This document shows, in pieces, positions 17,101 to 24,873 of a DNA stretch of 64,000 nt. A program made the position numbers and the translations under genes. Source of the DNA: Pseudobacter sp. (GTDB lineage: Bacteria; Bacteroidota; Bacteroidia; Chitinophagales; Chitinophagaceae); the NCBI GenBank assembly GCA_017849455.1, contig JAFIGX010000024.1, forward strand, positions 496,001 to 560,000, given 5' to 3'. Within the stretch, counting starts at the first letter, position 1, and each line of letters starts with the position of its first letter. The notes beneath the pieces are model-generated. The model worked only from the letters and a program-made list of their open reading frames with translations. It made no database searches and was not told the DNA's origin.

Positions 17101-18189
17101 AAGCTGCCCATGACTTTCAACCTGAATGATAATTTCTGGAATCAGAAATTACTCCCCGATAGCGGAAAGCGGTTACTGGTAAACGTTACAGATATACCGG
17201 CGGCCACCAGGATACTGGATTCCGCCCGTTGGTATGTGTCGAAAGCTACTGCCGTCCGCCATCAGTCCGACCTGGAAACCCTGCGCTTCAGCATCGATCA
17301 GTTCCGGCTGGTAGTGGATTCCCGGAAGGCATTGCCGGAAGTGGCCCACCGGTACGAACAGGCCCGATCCCTTGCTGCTGCAAAGCCTGGTGAGGCGACC
17401 GCTTTGCTCCGTCGTTCTATATCACAGATAGAAGGGCTCGAAAAAAGATATGGGCAACTGAAAGAAAGGTTCCGCAAAATATGGCTGCAGGAAAATCAAC
17501 CTTATTGGTTGCCGGTGCCTTTGAAGATATTCGATGGCAAGATCGCTGACCTGCGCGGCATAAAGACGGCTTTGGACCAGGGTATTACGAAGATCAACAA
17601 GAAGGTAAGCCTGGATGCTGTTGCCGCTGTTCGACTCGATATCAAGGCCACTGACCAGTTCTATTTCCAGAACTGGCTGCTCTGTGGGCCATTCGATATG
17701 GAGGCTGGCAAAGCCCCGTCTTTCCTCTTTGTACCCGGAAGCGATGAAAAGCAGGCGCCCAAGCCCGGTGATATCATCGAATACAAAGGCAGGAATTTCC
17801 GCTGGCAGAAATATGCTTCTCCCAACGGCGGCATCACCGATATGGCGTCTTTCTACCAGGCGCCTGTAGGTAAAACAGGATATGCGCTCTGCACCATCAC
17901 GGCCGACAGCAATACCGTTGTCCCTGCCTATACAGCCGGCAGCAGTGGTATGGAACTCTTCGTGAACGGACAATTGATCATAGACGCCTGGCAGGAGACC
18001 GGCAACCTGGGATCGGAGAAGAAAGTATCGCTTCCGCTCAAAGCAGGCGTGAACACGATCCTGTTCAAGATCCCGAAACGCTCGGAAGACTGGACATTCA
18101 CTTTCCGGCTCGATCCCCAGATAACTGTAACCAATCATAAACACAAATTTTACCTGAATCCAAAAACAGGCAATCATGATGCGGAATAA
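14155..18189 (+). CDS. Secreted GH28-GH20 fusion glycosidase
   Basis: This unusually long enzyme (1344 residues) starts with a signal peptide (cleavage near YTQ, about 26). Residues about 30-480 form a GH28-type right-handed beta-helix, beginning FGAKGDGMHDNT. Candidate catalytic acids lie in NNDMMDLDG (D206, D209) and GDSDDDG (D226-D228); the usual GHG is replaced by SHCN (H253), followed by LKFGTES. Residues about 575-650 match a GH20 N-terminal domain and about 650-960 a GH20-like TIM barrel with the acid pair D790-E791 in NVNCDETFD. A helical part follows, then a C-terminal beta-sandwich (about 1165-1330) that may bind carbohydrate. One chain thus joins a uronidase-type and a hexosaminidase-type module, fitting a polymer with alternating uronic acid and amino sugar. 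The next gene starts 14 bp before its stop. Confidence 0.85.
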   Translation: MHCARTWKFVLSLLITLVTAHLSYTQVYDVTRFGAKGDGMHDNTTSIQAAIDSCAITGGTVFVPSGQFLTGTLYLKSNIILHISGGATLMAHTDLRKYPYLDPGIHFYGELWARQSLLFARNAKNITVEGQGTIDGQGALFPVTTDKKPDRYKNRPYLLWFAGCSNITVRDLQLNNSAFWMQHYLGCEYVNITGLKIWNHSNRNNDMMDLDGCKYVTVSNITGDSDDDGITIKSTSPLVSEHITITNSILSSHCNALKFGTESTGGFRNITISNVVIKPSRQLTTIYGKPAGLCGVALEMVDGGIMENVSIGNLVIEGPQVPLFIRLGARARRYMDAAPEPSKGVLRNINISDIVATGVSDIGCALTGIPQSPIENITIQNIQLETSGGGEPGEMNKEIEEKEKEYPESAMFGRLPAYGFYIRHAKGVRLSNITMRYRGQEGRPGIVVDDTKGFTFTGLDLLTSASTKAAVHTRQSSDGAVINNHHPYPAGSFVLKDNGSKNITVTNNVFLTKPELPVLPAPQHVSISSKPVRFPSHLQWTGQGLDAGTLQRLQQHWNDFRQGMSPKMAAGAASRAQLVLAGTPSANAMIEKLAPGWLGKIRKEGYILLVDANRRIIAANTETGLFYGMQTLRQLTRAGYDKEVMIADWPSFEHRVMYDDISRGPISTMSYIKQQIERLAELKFNYLSFYIEHVVQPVSYPDFAPPDGKLTIAQIRELSEYAARFHIQLLGSFQSFGHFEKILALPQYKSMAATSSMVLPQDPSTKKFLASVIGELCDAFSAPFFNVNCDETFDLGKGRSKPYVDSMGVAAFYADHLKFLYDVVKQHGKRVMVWGDIALQHEEVLDMLPKDIIWLTWEYGNPPSFDPWIQPFRKRGLEFMVCPGILNSYRLFPDLSMAAANINGFTKAAKENGAMGVYTTVWDDGGASFFSGDWYGVYKAADKSWNVEAPIDHSFQWRYTLNAYGVKDLNYVRAIQQLMQIRKLPMTFNLNDNFWNQKLLPDSGKRLLVNVTDIPAATRILDSARWYVSKATAVRHQSDLETLRFSIDQFRLVVDSRKALPEVAHRYEQARSLAAAKPGEATALLRRSISQIEGLEKRYGQLKERFRKIWLQENQPYWLPVPLKIFDGKIADLRGIKTALDQGITKINKKVSLDAVAAVRLDIKATDQFYFQNWLLCGPFDMEAGKAPSFLFVPGSDEKQAPKPGDIIEYKGRNFRWQKYASPNGGITDMASFYQAPVGKTGYALCTITADSNTVVPAYTAGSSGMELFVNGQLIIDAWQETGNLGSEKKVSLPLKAGVNTILFKIPKRSEDWTFTFRLDPQITVTNHKHKFYLNPKTGNHDAE

Positions 18190-19426
18190 ATTAACAGGAT
18201 TCTCCCTGGCACTATTGCTGGCCTCCACGATAGCTGCCCCCGTACTCGCACAACCGAAAAAAGAAGAAGTGGTCTCGGCCATCAATAGCTGTGCAGGTTA
18301 TATCGCCAATACGATATTGGACAAGAATGGCCGTTCCCGCTGCGATTATAATCTCACGGAAGGGAAATGGTACGATTATGAAGTGCCCTGGCATACAGGC
18401 CAGGCCGTTTATGCGCTGCTGGCGGCTTACAAGGCCACCGGCAATAAGAAGTTCCTCGATGCGGCCGTCCGCGGAGGCAACTGGTGGACCGGTATGGAGA
18501 TCAAAGACAATCCCAAACTCAAAGGCATGGTAGGAGCATGGCATGGAGATTTCATCGGTGGTGACGACTTCGTGTTTGCCACCGTATCCGATGGCACACC
18601 GGGCATCTATGAGCTTAGTCGCGTTACCGGCAATAAGAAATATGCTCAGGTGGCTACCAATGCGGCCGCCTGGATGCTGGCCAATATGTACTATCCAGAG
18701 AAAGGCGTATGCTATGATGTGATCGATGCCAAAACAGGGGAGGTGATGAAAGAGAACAGCCCCTTCTGGGCAGCCAAGGATAAAACCAAACAAAGCCTCT
18801 TCGACGTATCACGTCCCAATACCGAAGGCTGGCTGTTCAAGGATGCCTATGAATTTTCGGGCGATGCCAAATTCAAGGACGCTTTCCTGCTGCTCTGCAA
18901 CAGCCTGGTGAACCTCCAGGGCCCGGAGGGGCTGTGGATGCAGTTCATGCCCAATTTCATCGACGTGGGTTCTTTCCATCCGCGCTTCAACCTGTGGTAC
19001 GCTGAATCGCTGCTCGAAGCGTATGATATGACGAAGGATAAGAAATACCTCGAAGCTGCTGCCAAAGTAGCCAGGGTGCATGCGAAGGCACAGCAGAAAG
19101 ACGGCACCTTGTATTATGAACATTATATCAACGGAAAGGCCCCGGAAAAAGGCTCCATTTGTGGCTCCGGCGTTGCATTCTCCGGTATTCTCTGGATGCG
19201 CCTGGTAAAAGAAGGTTATACCGAATTCAAAGAGAATATCGAAAAGTCTGCCCAGTGGATACTGAAGAACCGGTACGCGACCAATCATCCCGATCCGAAC
19301 TTACGGGGAGGCGTGATCGAAACGAGGGCCCGTTTCAAAAATGGAAAAATATGGTTAGTGAACCGCGATATCGGGACTTCTTTTTCCGTGCGGTTCCTGG
19401 TCGATTACCTGAAGTATGCCTATTGA
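18176..19426 (+). CDS. Exported alpha/alpha-toroid protein, probable glycan-active enzyme
   Basis: The 416-residue protein has a signal peptide (about 1-25, ending PVLAQ). The rest is predicted helical with repeated hairpins of the type KATGNKKFLDAAVRGGNWW and RVTGNKKYAQVATNAAAWM, the hallmark of six-hairpin (alpha/alpha) toroid enzymes. Aromatic and acidic residues such as WYDYEVPWHTGQA, WHGDFIGGDDF and FMPNFIDVGSFHPRFNLWY could line a substrate cleft. I cannot assign a CAZy family; uronate-active hydrolases, lyases and the C-terminal domain of glucuronyl epimerases share this fold. It overlaps the GH28-GH20 gene by 14 bp, so they are translationally coupled. Confidence 0.75.
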   Translation: MMRNKLTGFSLALLLASTIAAPVLAQPKKEEVVSAINSCAGYIANTILDKNGRSRCDYNLTEGKWYDYEVPWHTGQAVYALLAAYKATGNKKFLDAAVRGGNWWTGMEIKDNPKLKGMVGAWHGDFIGGDDFVFATVSDGTPGIYELSRVTGNKKYAQVATNAAAWMLANMYYPEKGVCYDVIDAKTGEVMKENSPFWAAKDKTKQSLFDVSRPNTEGWLFKDAYEFSGDAKFKDAFLLLCNSLVNLQGPEGLWMQFMPNFIDVGSFHPRFNLWYAESLLEAYDMTKDKKYLEAAAKVARVHAKAQQKDGTLYYEHYINGKAPEKGSICGSGVAFSGILWMRLVKEGYTEFKENIEKSAQWILKNRYATNHPDPNLRGGVIETRARFKNGKIWLVNRDIGTSFSVRFLVDYLKYAY

Positions 19427-19470
19427 ACGAATGATCAACTGACTTAAACAATGATAAAAACTCTGCCATT

Positions 19471-22329
19471 ATGAAGCTACTACTTTCAACCATCATCAAA
19501 AGAGGACTTTATCTCGTATTGTTCTCTCTCTGCTCTGTGATGACGTTCGCGGCGCCGGGATCGCCCGTGGACGAGAACGGGATCATCACCGGCCGTGTGA
19601 CCGACAAAGACGGACTTGCACTCCCCGGTGCATCCGTGCGCATCAAAGGAACTACCATTGGAGTGGCCAGCGGCCAGACAGGTAACTATTCTATTGCTGA
19701 ACTGAAACCCGGCAAGTATACCGTTGTCGTGAGCTATATGGGCTTCGAAACAAAAGAAACGGAGGTGACGGTGGCCGCAGGTCGGACAGTGACTGTCAAT
19801 TTCCTGCTCGATCCGGGTAAGACCGGCCTGAAGACCGTACTGGTTACGGCTTCCAGGGAAGGACAGGCAAAAGCCCTGAACCAGCAACGTATTGCCGATA
19901 ATATCAAACAGGTGATCTCCGCCGACCTGATGGGCCGCTTCCCCGACCTCAACGTAGCCGAAGCACTGCAAAGGCTTCCGGGGGTAACAATCGGCCGGAA
20001 TAAAGGAGAAGGCGCTACTGTTCAATTGAGAGGTACGCCAGGCGGATTCACCAATATCAATATCAACGGAGAACAGATCATGGGCACTTCCGAGATCGGT
20101 GAGCGCAATGCCAGTCTCGATGGATACTCTGTAGATGTGCTGTCGTCCATGGAAGTAGTGAAAACGCTAACGCCCGATCTCGATGGCGATGCCATTGCAG
20201 GGGTGGTGAACATGAAAACACCGGTGGCCAGTGGTTTGAAACCTAGATTGAGTGCGGATGTGGGTATGGGTTACAATCTCCTGCGCGAGAAAGCCAATGG
20301 GATCGGTAACCTCAGCTATGGCCAGCGTTTCTTCCCCAGCGCAGGGAACCAGAATGGAAGGCTGGGCGTGATCCTCACTGGCAGCTATTATCAAACCAAG
20401 AATGGATATGATGGTCTGAATGCCGAATTCTGGGAATTATTCAAATACAATGCCGGGAAGGATTCACTCTATTTTCCCACGGATATCCGCTATTTGTATT
20501 TCGATGCCACCCGCAAGCGTAGGGCATTATCGGCCACGGTTGACTATTCTTTTAGTCCAACCACCTCCATCGTCGCCAACGTGATGTACAACAACCTCAT
20601 CGATGAGAACACCCGTTATCGTAAAAGGACCCGCATGCAGAACAATAGCAGGCTGGAAAGACAGGCGGATGGCACTTTCTACAATTCTAGAGGCCGTTCT
20701 TACAATGAGTTGAAGAACCAGGAAGAGAACACACAGAATATCAACTACAGCCTGGAAGGTGAAACGAGGATCGGACGGGTGAAACTGGATGCAGGTTTAT
20801 TCTACACCCAATCGCAATTCAAGAACTCCTCCCAATCGTACAATTTCGTGACCGGCAATATTCCGCTTTACATCAAGGAGATCAATGTCGATGTTCCGCA
20901 AGCCTATGGCACCAATTGGAAAAATGATCCCTCTCTCTTCGCCTTCAATACAACGAATGGGATGGAAGCGGACTATTTTACCACCAAAGGGAACAATTTC
21001 ACCGGTCGCATAAATGCCACATACCAATACAAGATCGGAAATTATGATGCGCAATTCAAAATGGGTGGAAAGGTGAAACGCATGCATAACAAGCGTTACC
21101 GTCCTGCTGACTATGCCTCCTGGGATTACACCGGTTCTGCCTCCGCAGGAAGTCTGTCGAATTTTGTAGGAAGCATGGAAGTATCGGACGATCTGCTGGA
21201 TAATAACTTCGATTTCGGTATGGGTATCGACAATGCCAAGGCCGCCGCTTTCTTCAACGCCAATAAGGGCACCAACTTCGTACTGAATGAAAAAACGGTC
21301 AGGAATAGTGTAGACACTTATTTCTATGACGCGGTAGAAACGGTTACTTCCGGTTATGTGATGAACCGCATCCAGTTCAATAAACTGATGTTGTTGGGCG
21401 GCTTGCGGATCGAGCACACGAATGTAGACTACCAGGGCAATATCGTTGAGCTGGGTACAGATGACCTCTGGAAAGCAACGCATCCTGCCAACTCCACCAA
21501 CTCGTACACGAAATTCCTGCCGAACGTCCAGGCCAAGTACGATCTCGATAAAACATCATTGATAAGGGCTGCGCTGACCTTCGGTTATTCACGCCCTACG
21601 TTCACCGATCTCGTACCGGGCCGCATCATCAGTATCCTGAATACGACCGTTACCGATGGGAACCCTGCCCTCCAGCCGGCATTCTCAACCAATGCAGACC
21701 TGATGTATGAGAAATACCTGAAGAACCTGGGCATCCTCTCTGCCGGTCTTTTCTACAAGAGCATCGACAAGTTCCAGTACAAGAGCGTAACGACGATCAA
21801 AGGCGACGAATTCCAGGGCGCCACCCAATATCAGGGATACAGGTGGTACAGGATCCTCAATGGCGACAAAGCCGATGTATACGGGCTGGAGTTGAATGCC
21901 CAATCCAACCTCACCTTCCTGCCCGGCATCCTGAAAGGCATCACCATCATGGCGAACTATACCTGGGCCTATTCCAAAGCAGACGCGCAATTCCGCAAAG
22001 GGCTCCGTTTGCCCGGCCAGGCAGTCAATACAGCCAATGGTTCTTTGTCATTTGCCTGGAAAGGGTTCAGCATCCAGGGTAACGTGAACTATAATGATGC
22101 GTACACGGTCGCTTTGGGCGCCATGGAAGCCACCGATGTGATCCGCGACAGCCGTGTTCAGATCGATGCCAATACATCTTACCGTATCAATAAGTTCTTC
22201 ACGGTGTATGCTGAAGCCATCAACCTCAGCAATGCCCCCCAAAGAACTTATTTAGGTGAAAAGAACAGGATCTTTGGAAAACAATACTATGGCACCTGGG
22301 GCCGTGTAGGTGTGAAGTTCAGGATGTAA
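19471..22329 (+). CDS. TonB-dependent outer-membrane receptor
   Basis: The 952-residue receptor has a signal peptide, then a carboxypeptidase-regulatory-like beta-sandwich (about 37-115, beginning GRVTDKDGLALPGASVRIKG). A plug domain follows (about 140-255), with EALQRLPGVTIGRNKGEGA, VQLRGTPGGFTNININGEQI and DGDAIAGVVNM. The remainder is a beta-barrel ending in the aromatic-rich strand GTWGRVGVKFRM. It belongs to the single-component sugar/siderophore receptors rather than the SusC class (no STN domain, no SusD gene beside it). It presumably imports oligosaccharides released by the extracellular enzymes of this operon. It is likely driven by TonB-ExbBD encoded elsewhere. Confidence 0.93.
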   Translation: MKLLLSTIIKRGLYLVLFSLCSVMTFAAPGSPVDENGIITGRVTDKDGLALPGASVRIKGTTIGVASGQTGNYSIAELKPGKYTVVVSYMGFETKETEVTVAAGRTVTVNFLLDPGKTGLKTVLVTASREGQAKALNQQRIADNIKQVISADLMGRFPDLNVAEALQRLPGVTIGRNKGEGATVQLRGTPGGFTNININGEQIMGTSEIGERNASLDGYSVDVLSSMEVVKTLTPDLDGDAIAGVVNMKTPVASGLKPRLSADVGMGYNLLREKANGIGNLSYGQRFFPSAGNQNGRLGVILTGSYYQTKNGYDGLNAEFWELFKYNAGKDSLYFPTDIRYLYFDATRKRRALSATVDYSFSPTTSIVANVMYNNLIDENTRYRKRTRMQNNSRLERQADGTFYNSRGRSYNELKNQEENTQNINYSLEGETRIGRVKLDAGLFYTQSQFKNSSQSYNFVTGNIPLYIKEINVDVPQAYGTNWKNDPSLFAFNTTNGMEADYFTTKGNNFTGRINATYQYKIGNYDAQFKMGGKVKRMHNKRYRPADYASWDYTGSASAGSLSNFVGSMEVSDDLLDNNFDFGMGIDNAKAAAFFNANKGTNFVLNEKTVRNSVDTYFYDAVETVTSGYVMNRIQFNKLMLLGGLRIEHTNVDYQGNIVELGTDDLWKATHPANSTNSYTKFLPNVQAKYDLDKTSLIRAALTFGYSRPTFTDLVPGRIISILNTTVTDGNPALQPAFSTNADLMYEKYLKNLGILSAGLFYKSIDKFQYKSVTTIKGDEFQGATQYQGYRWYRILNGDKADVYGLELNAQSNLTFLPGILKGITIMANYTWAYSKADAQFRKGLRLPGQAVNTANGSLSFAWKGFSIQGNVNYNDAYTVALGAMEATDVIRDSRVQIDANTSYRINKFFTVYAEAINLSNAPQRTYLGEKNRIFGKQYYGTWGRVGVKFRM

Positions 22330-22366
22330 GAAGAGCGATTTCAACAGCATAAAAAATAAATAACAG

Positions 22367-23143
22367 ATGAAAGAGATCACGGTGGACAGTTTACGTGTAA
22401 AGATCTACGACAGCAGGGATCAGATGGGAGAGGCAGCGGCCCGAATTGCGGGAGCACAGATCAGGCAATTATTGACTGAGAAAGATGAGGTGAATATCAT
22501 CTTTGCCGCAGCCCCTTCCCAGAATGAGTTTTTAGCGGCTTTGTTAAAAGAAGACATCGACTGGCACCGTATCAATGCCTTTCACATGGATGAATACCTG
22601 GGTCTCGGAAAAGATGCTCCGCAGGGATTCGGCCTGTTCCTGCGGGAGAGACTGTTCAGCAAAGCGCCTTTCCGCCAGGTATTCTATCTCAACGGGGATA
22701 CGAACAATCCCGAGGAAGAATGCGCACGCTATCGTGCGCTGCTTGAAGAACATCCAACAGATATGGTATGCATGGGCATCGGTGAAAATACCCACCTGGC
22801 CTTCAATGACCCGCATGTGGCGGATTTCAGCGATCCACACCTGGTGAAGGTGGTCGACCTCGATGATGCCTGCAAGCAGCAACAGGTGAACGACGGCGCC
22901 TTCAACCACACCAGTGAAGTGCCTACCTATGCCTTTACGCTCACCATACCGGCACTGATGAATGCCCGTTATGTGGTTTGCATGGTGCCGGGGAAGAACA
23001 AGAGCCATGCCATATTGCGGTCGCTCACCGAGCCCATTACCGAGAAATACCCCTCCACTATTCTCAGGAAACATCCGGATGCAGTACTGTTCCTCGATAA
23101 GGACAGCGCCGTGGAGATCGCACAGGTATTCGAAACTGTTTAA
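22367..23143 (+). CDS. nagB: Glucosamine-6-phosphate deaminase-like protein (NagB family)
   Basis: At 258 residues this matches the length of NagB, which converts glucosamine-6-phosphate to fructose-6-phosphate and ammonia. The active-site acid pair D75-E76 lies in FHMDEYLGL. The second motif reads GIGENTHLAFNDP (137-149), with H143 conserved at the catalytic position, Asn where some NagB enzymes have Asp, and Thr replacing the usual Gly. Those changes mark a divergent branch, so a related amino-sugar phosphate or a lactonase role is possible. It lies between the receptor and the dioxygenase genes, with MurQ two genes on, supporting amino-sugar breakdown in the cytoplasm. Confidence 0.85.
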   Translation: MKEITVDSLRVKIYDSRDQMGEAAARIAGAQIRQLLTEKDEVNIIFAAAPSQNEFLAALLKEDIDWHRINAFHMDEYLGLGKDAPQGFGLFLRERLFSKAPFRQVFYLNGDTNNPEEECARYRALLEEHPTDMVCMGIGENTHLAFNDPHVADFSDPHLVKVVDLDDACKQQQVNDGAFNHTSEVPTYAFTLTIPALMNARYVVCMVPGKNKSHAILRSLTEPITEKYPSTILRKHPDAVLFLDKDSAVEIAQVFETV

Positions 23144-23160
23144 CTTTTAAAAAGTGCATC

Positions 23161-24051
23161 ATGGCAACAGTGAAAGATCTTTCGAATTATCATCAACTGG
23201 TATCTGATCTGTTCAGGTGGCCCACCAGCAAGGCGGAGTGGGAACAATACTGCCTCACGCAGGAGCAGGTCGATCATTTCAATGAATATGGATACGTTCA
23301 TAATATCAAGCTGCTCGATGAATGGCAGATCGACCGGTTGAACGATGAACTGGCCGGCATCACAGACCCTGCCCATCCCGGCAATGACCTGTTCTACCAG
23401 TTCTATTCCAATGAATCTTCCGATAACGATTCGGTGCTGTTCCATGCACTTGGCGCCTGGCGCATCACACCAGGCTTTCATGATATTCTCTGGAACCCTG
23501 CCTTCGTGATGGCTGCCAGCCAACTGCTGGGGAATAAGGCCGTTCGCTTCTGGCACGATCAGTTATTCTGCAAGCCTGCCAAACATGGCGGGGTAGTGGC
23601 CTGGCACCAGGATTATTCCTACTGGACGCGCACGACGCCTATGCAGCACCTTACCTGTTGGGTGGGATTGGATGACGCCAATATAGAAAATGGTTGTTTA
23701 TATTATGTACCGTATAGCCAGAACTGGGGACTGCTCGATAAGCCCGAACTGGCGGGCGATATGGAGGGATTGATGGATTACCTCGATGATGCACAGAAAG
23801 CGGCTTTCAAGCCGGTGCCCATCGAACTGAAAAAAGGCTATGGCACTTTTCATCATCCATTGATGGTACATGGTTCTTATGCCAATAAATCGCCCCGTTC
23901 ACGCAGGGCTTTCGTGCTGAATGTTTTTGCAGACGGCACCGTATCGAATGCAGAGAATGGTGAGCTGCTTCCCAAAACGCCCGGCATCCCCAAAGGGGCC
24001 AGGATGGAAGGACAGTTCTACCCGGTTTTATCTGACGCGAAAATGTTTTGA
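23161..24051 (+). CDS. Phytanoyl-CoA dioxygenase (PhyH) family protein
   Basis: This 296-residue protein has the double-stranded beta-helix motifs of Fe(II)/2-oxoglutarate dioxygenases of the PhyH family. The metal triad is probably H149 and D151 in WHQDYSYW and H237 in PLMVHGSYANKSPRSRRA, and the following Arg (R248 or R249) would bind 2-oxoglutarate. The middle contains CWVGLDDANIENGCLYYVP, typical of the family. It has no signal peptide. Its place between the NagB-like and MurQ genes (17 bp and 1 bp gaps) implies that it modifies a sugar or a side group of it, such as removing an ether or acyl substituent by hydroxylation. The substrate is unknown. Confidence 0.88.
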   Translation: MATVKDLSNYHQLVSDLFRWPTSKAEWEQYCLTQEQVDHFNEYGYVHNIKLLDEWQIDRLNDELAGITDPAHPGNDLFYQFYSNESSDNDSVLFHALGAWRITPGFHDILWNPAFVMAASQLLGNKAVRFWHDQLFCKPAKHGGVVAWHQDYSYWTRTTPMQHLTCWVGLDDANIENGCLYYVPYSQNWGLLDKPELAGDMEGLMDYLDDAQKAAFKPVPIELKKGYGTFHHPLMVHGSYANKSPRSRRAFVLNVFADGTVSNAENGELLPKTPGIPKGARMEGQFYPVLSDAKMF

Positions 24052-24052
24052 A

Positions 24053-24862
24053 ATGAGTTTTCAGAAAACGACCGAGATGCCTTCTCCGTACCGGCATCTC
24101 GAAAAAATGTCGATGCAGGAATTGTTGCGCCATATCAATGAGGAAGACCAGACAGTGGCGCATTCCGTGAAAAAAACATTGCCACAGATCGAAGCCCTGG
24201 CAACAGTGGTGGCCGACCGCCTGCAGGCAGGCGGCCGGCTCTTTTATATCGGCGCCGGCACCAGCGGCCGTCTTGGTGTGCTCGATGCCAGTGAATGCCC
24301 GCCCACCTATGGCGTTCCCGGTTCCATGGTGGTGGGCGTGATGGCCGGTGGCGATTCGGCTCTCCGCTTCGGTATCGAAGATGCCGAAGATGATCCTGAT
24401 CAGGGCTGGCGCGATCTGCAACAATATGAGATCAGTCCGAAAGATGTAGTGATCGGTATTGCTGCCAGCGGCACCACTCCTTATGTGGAAGGAGCGTTGA
24501 AGCATAGCCGTGAAAATGGAATTGCCACGGGTTGTATCGTTTGCAATGCAGGCAGCCCGGTGGCGGCACAGGCCGACTATCCCGTGGAAGTAGTGGTAGG
24601 CCCCGAGTTCGTAACAGGCAGTACCCGCATGAAAGCAGGCTCCGCCCAGAAGATGGTGCTGAACATGATCTCCACCAGTGTCATGATACGGCTTGGCCGC
24701 GTTATCGACAACAGGATGGTGCACATGCAGATCAGCAATGAAAAGCTGATCGACCGCGGCGCCAAAATGCTGATGGAAAAAGCTGGCATCGCGGACTATG
24801 AACAGGCGAAATCATTGTTGCAGCAATACGGATCGGTCAATGCCGCATTGGAAAACCTATAA
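24053..24862 (+). CDS. murQ: N-acetylmuramic acid 6-phosphate etherase
   Basis: The start at 24053 (MSFQKTTEMPSPY) is one base after the preceding stop codon and gives 269 residues, near the usual size. The SIS domain shows the family signatures GAGTSGRLGVLDASECPPTYG, IGIAASGTTPYV and GPEFVTGSTRMKAGSAQKMVLNM, and the catalytic Glu is probably that in SEC. MurQ removes the D-lactyl ether of MurNAc-6-phosphate to give GlcNAc-6-phosphate and lactate. No MurNAc kinase or NagA gene is nearby. Its presence in a locus with uronate enzymes hints that the target sugar carries a lactyl-type ether or that MurNAc is part of the diet (inference). Confidence 0.93.
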   Translation: MSFQKTTEMPSPYRHLEKMSMQELLRHINEEDQTVAHSVKKTLPQIEALATVVADRLQAGGRLFYIGAGTSGRLGVLDASECPPTYGVPGSMVVGVMAGGDSALRFGIEDAEDDPDQGWRDLQQYEISPKDVVIGIAASGTTPYVEGALKHSRENGIATGCIVCNAGSPVAAQADYPVEVVVGPEFVTGSTRMKAGSAQKMVLNMISTSVMIRLGRVIDNRMVHMQISNEKLIDRGAKMLMEKAGIADYEQAKSLLQQYGSVNAALENL

Positions 24863-24873
24863 ATCCCCATAGC

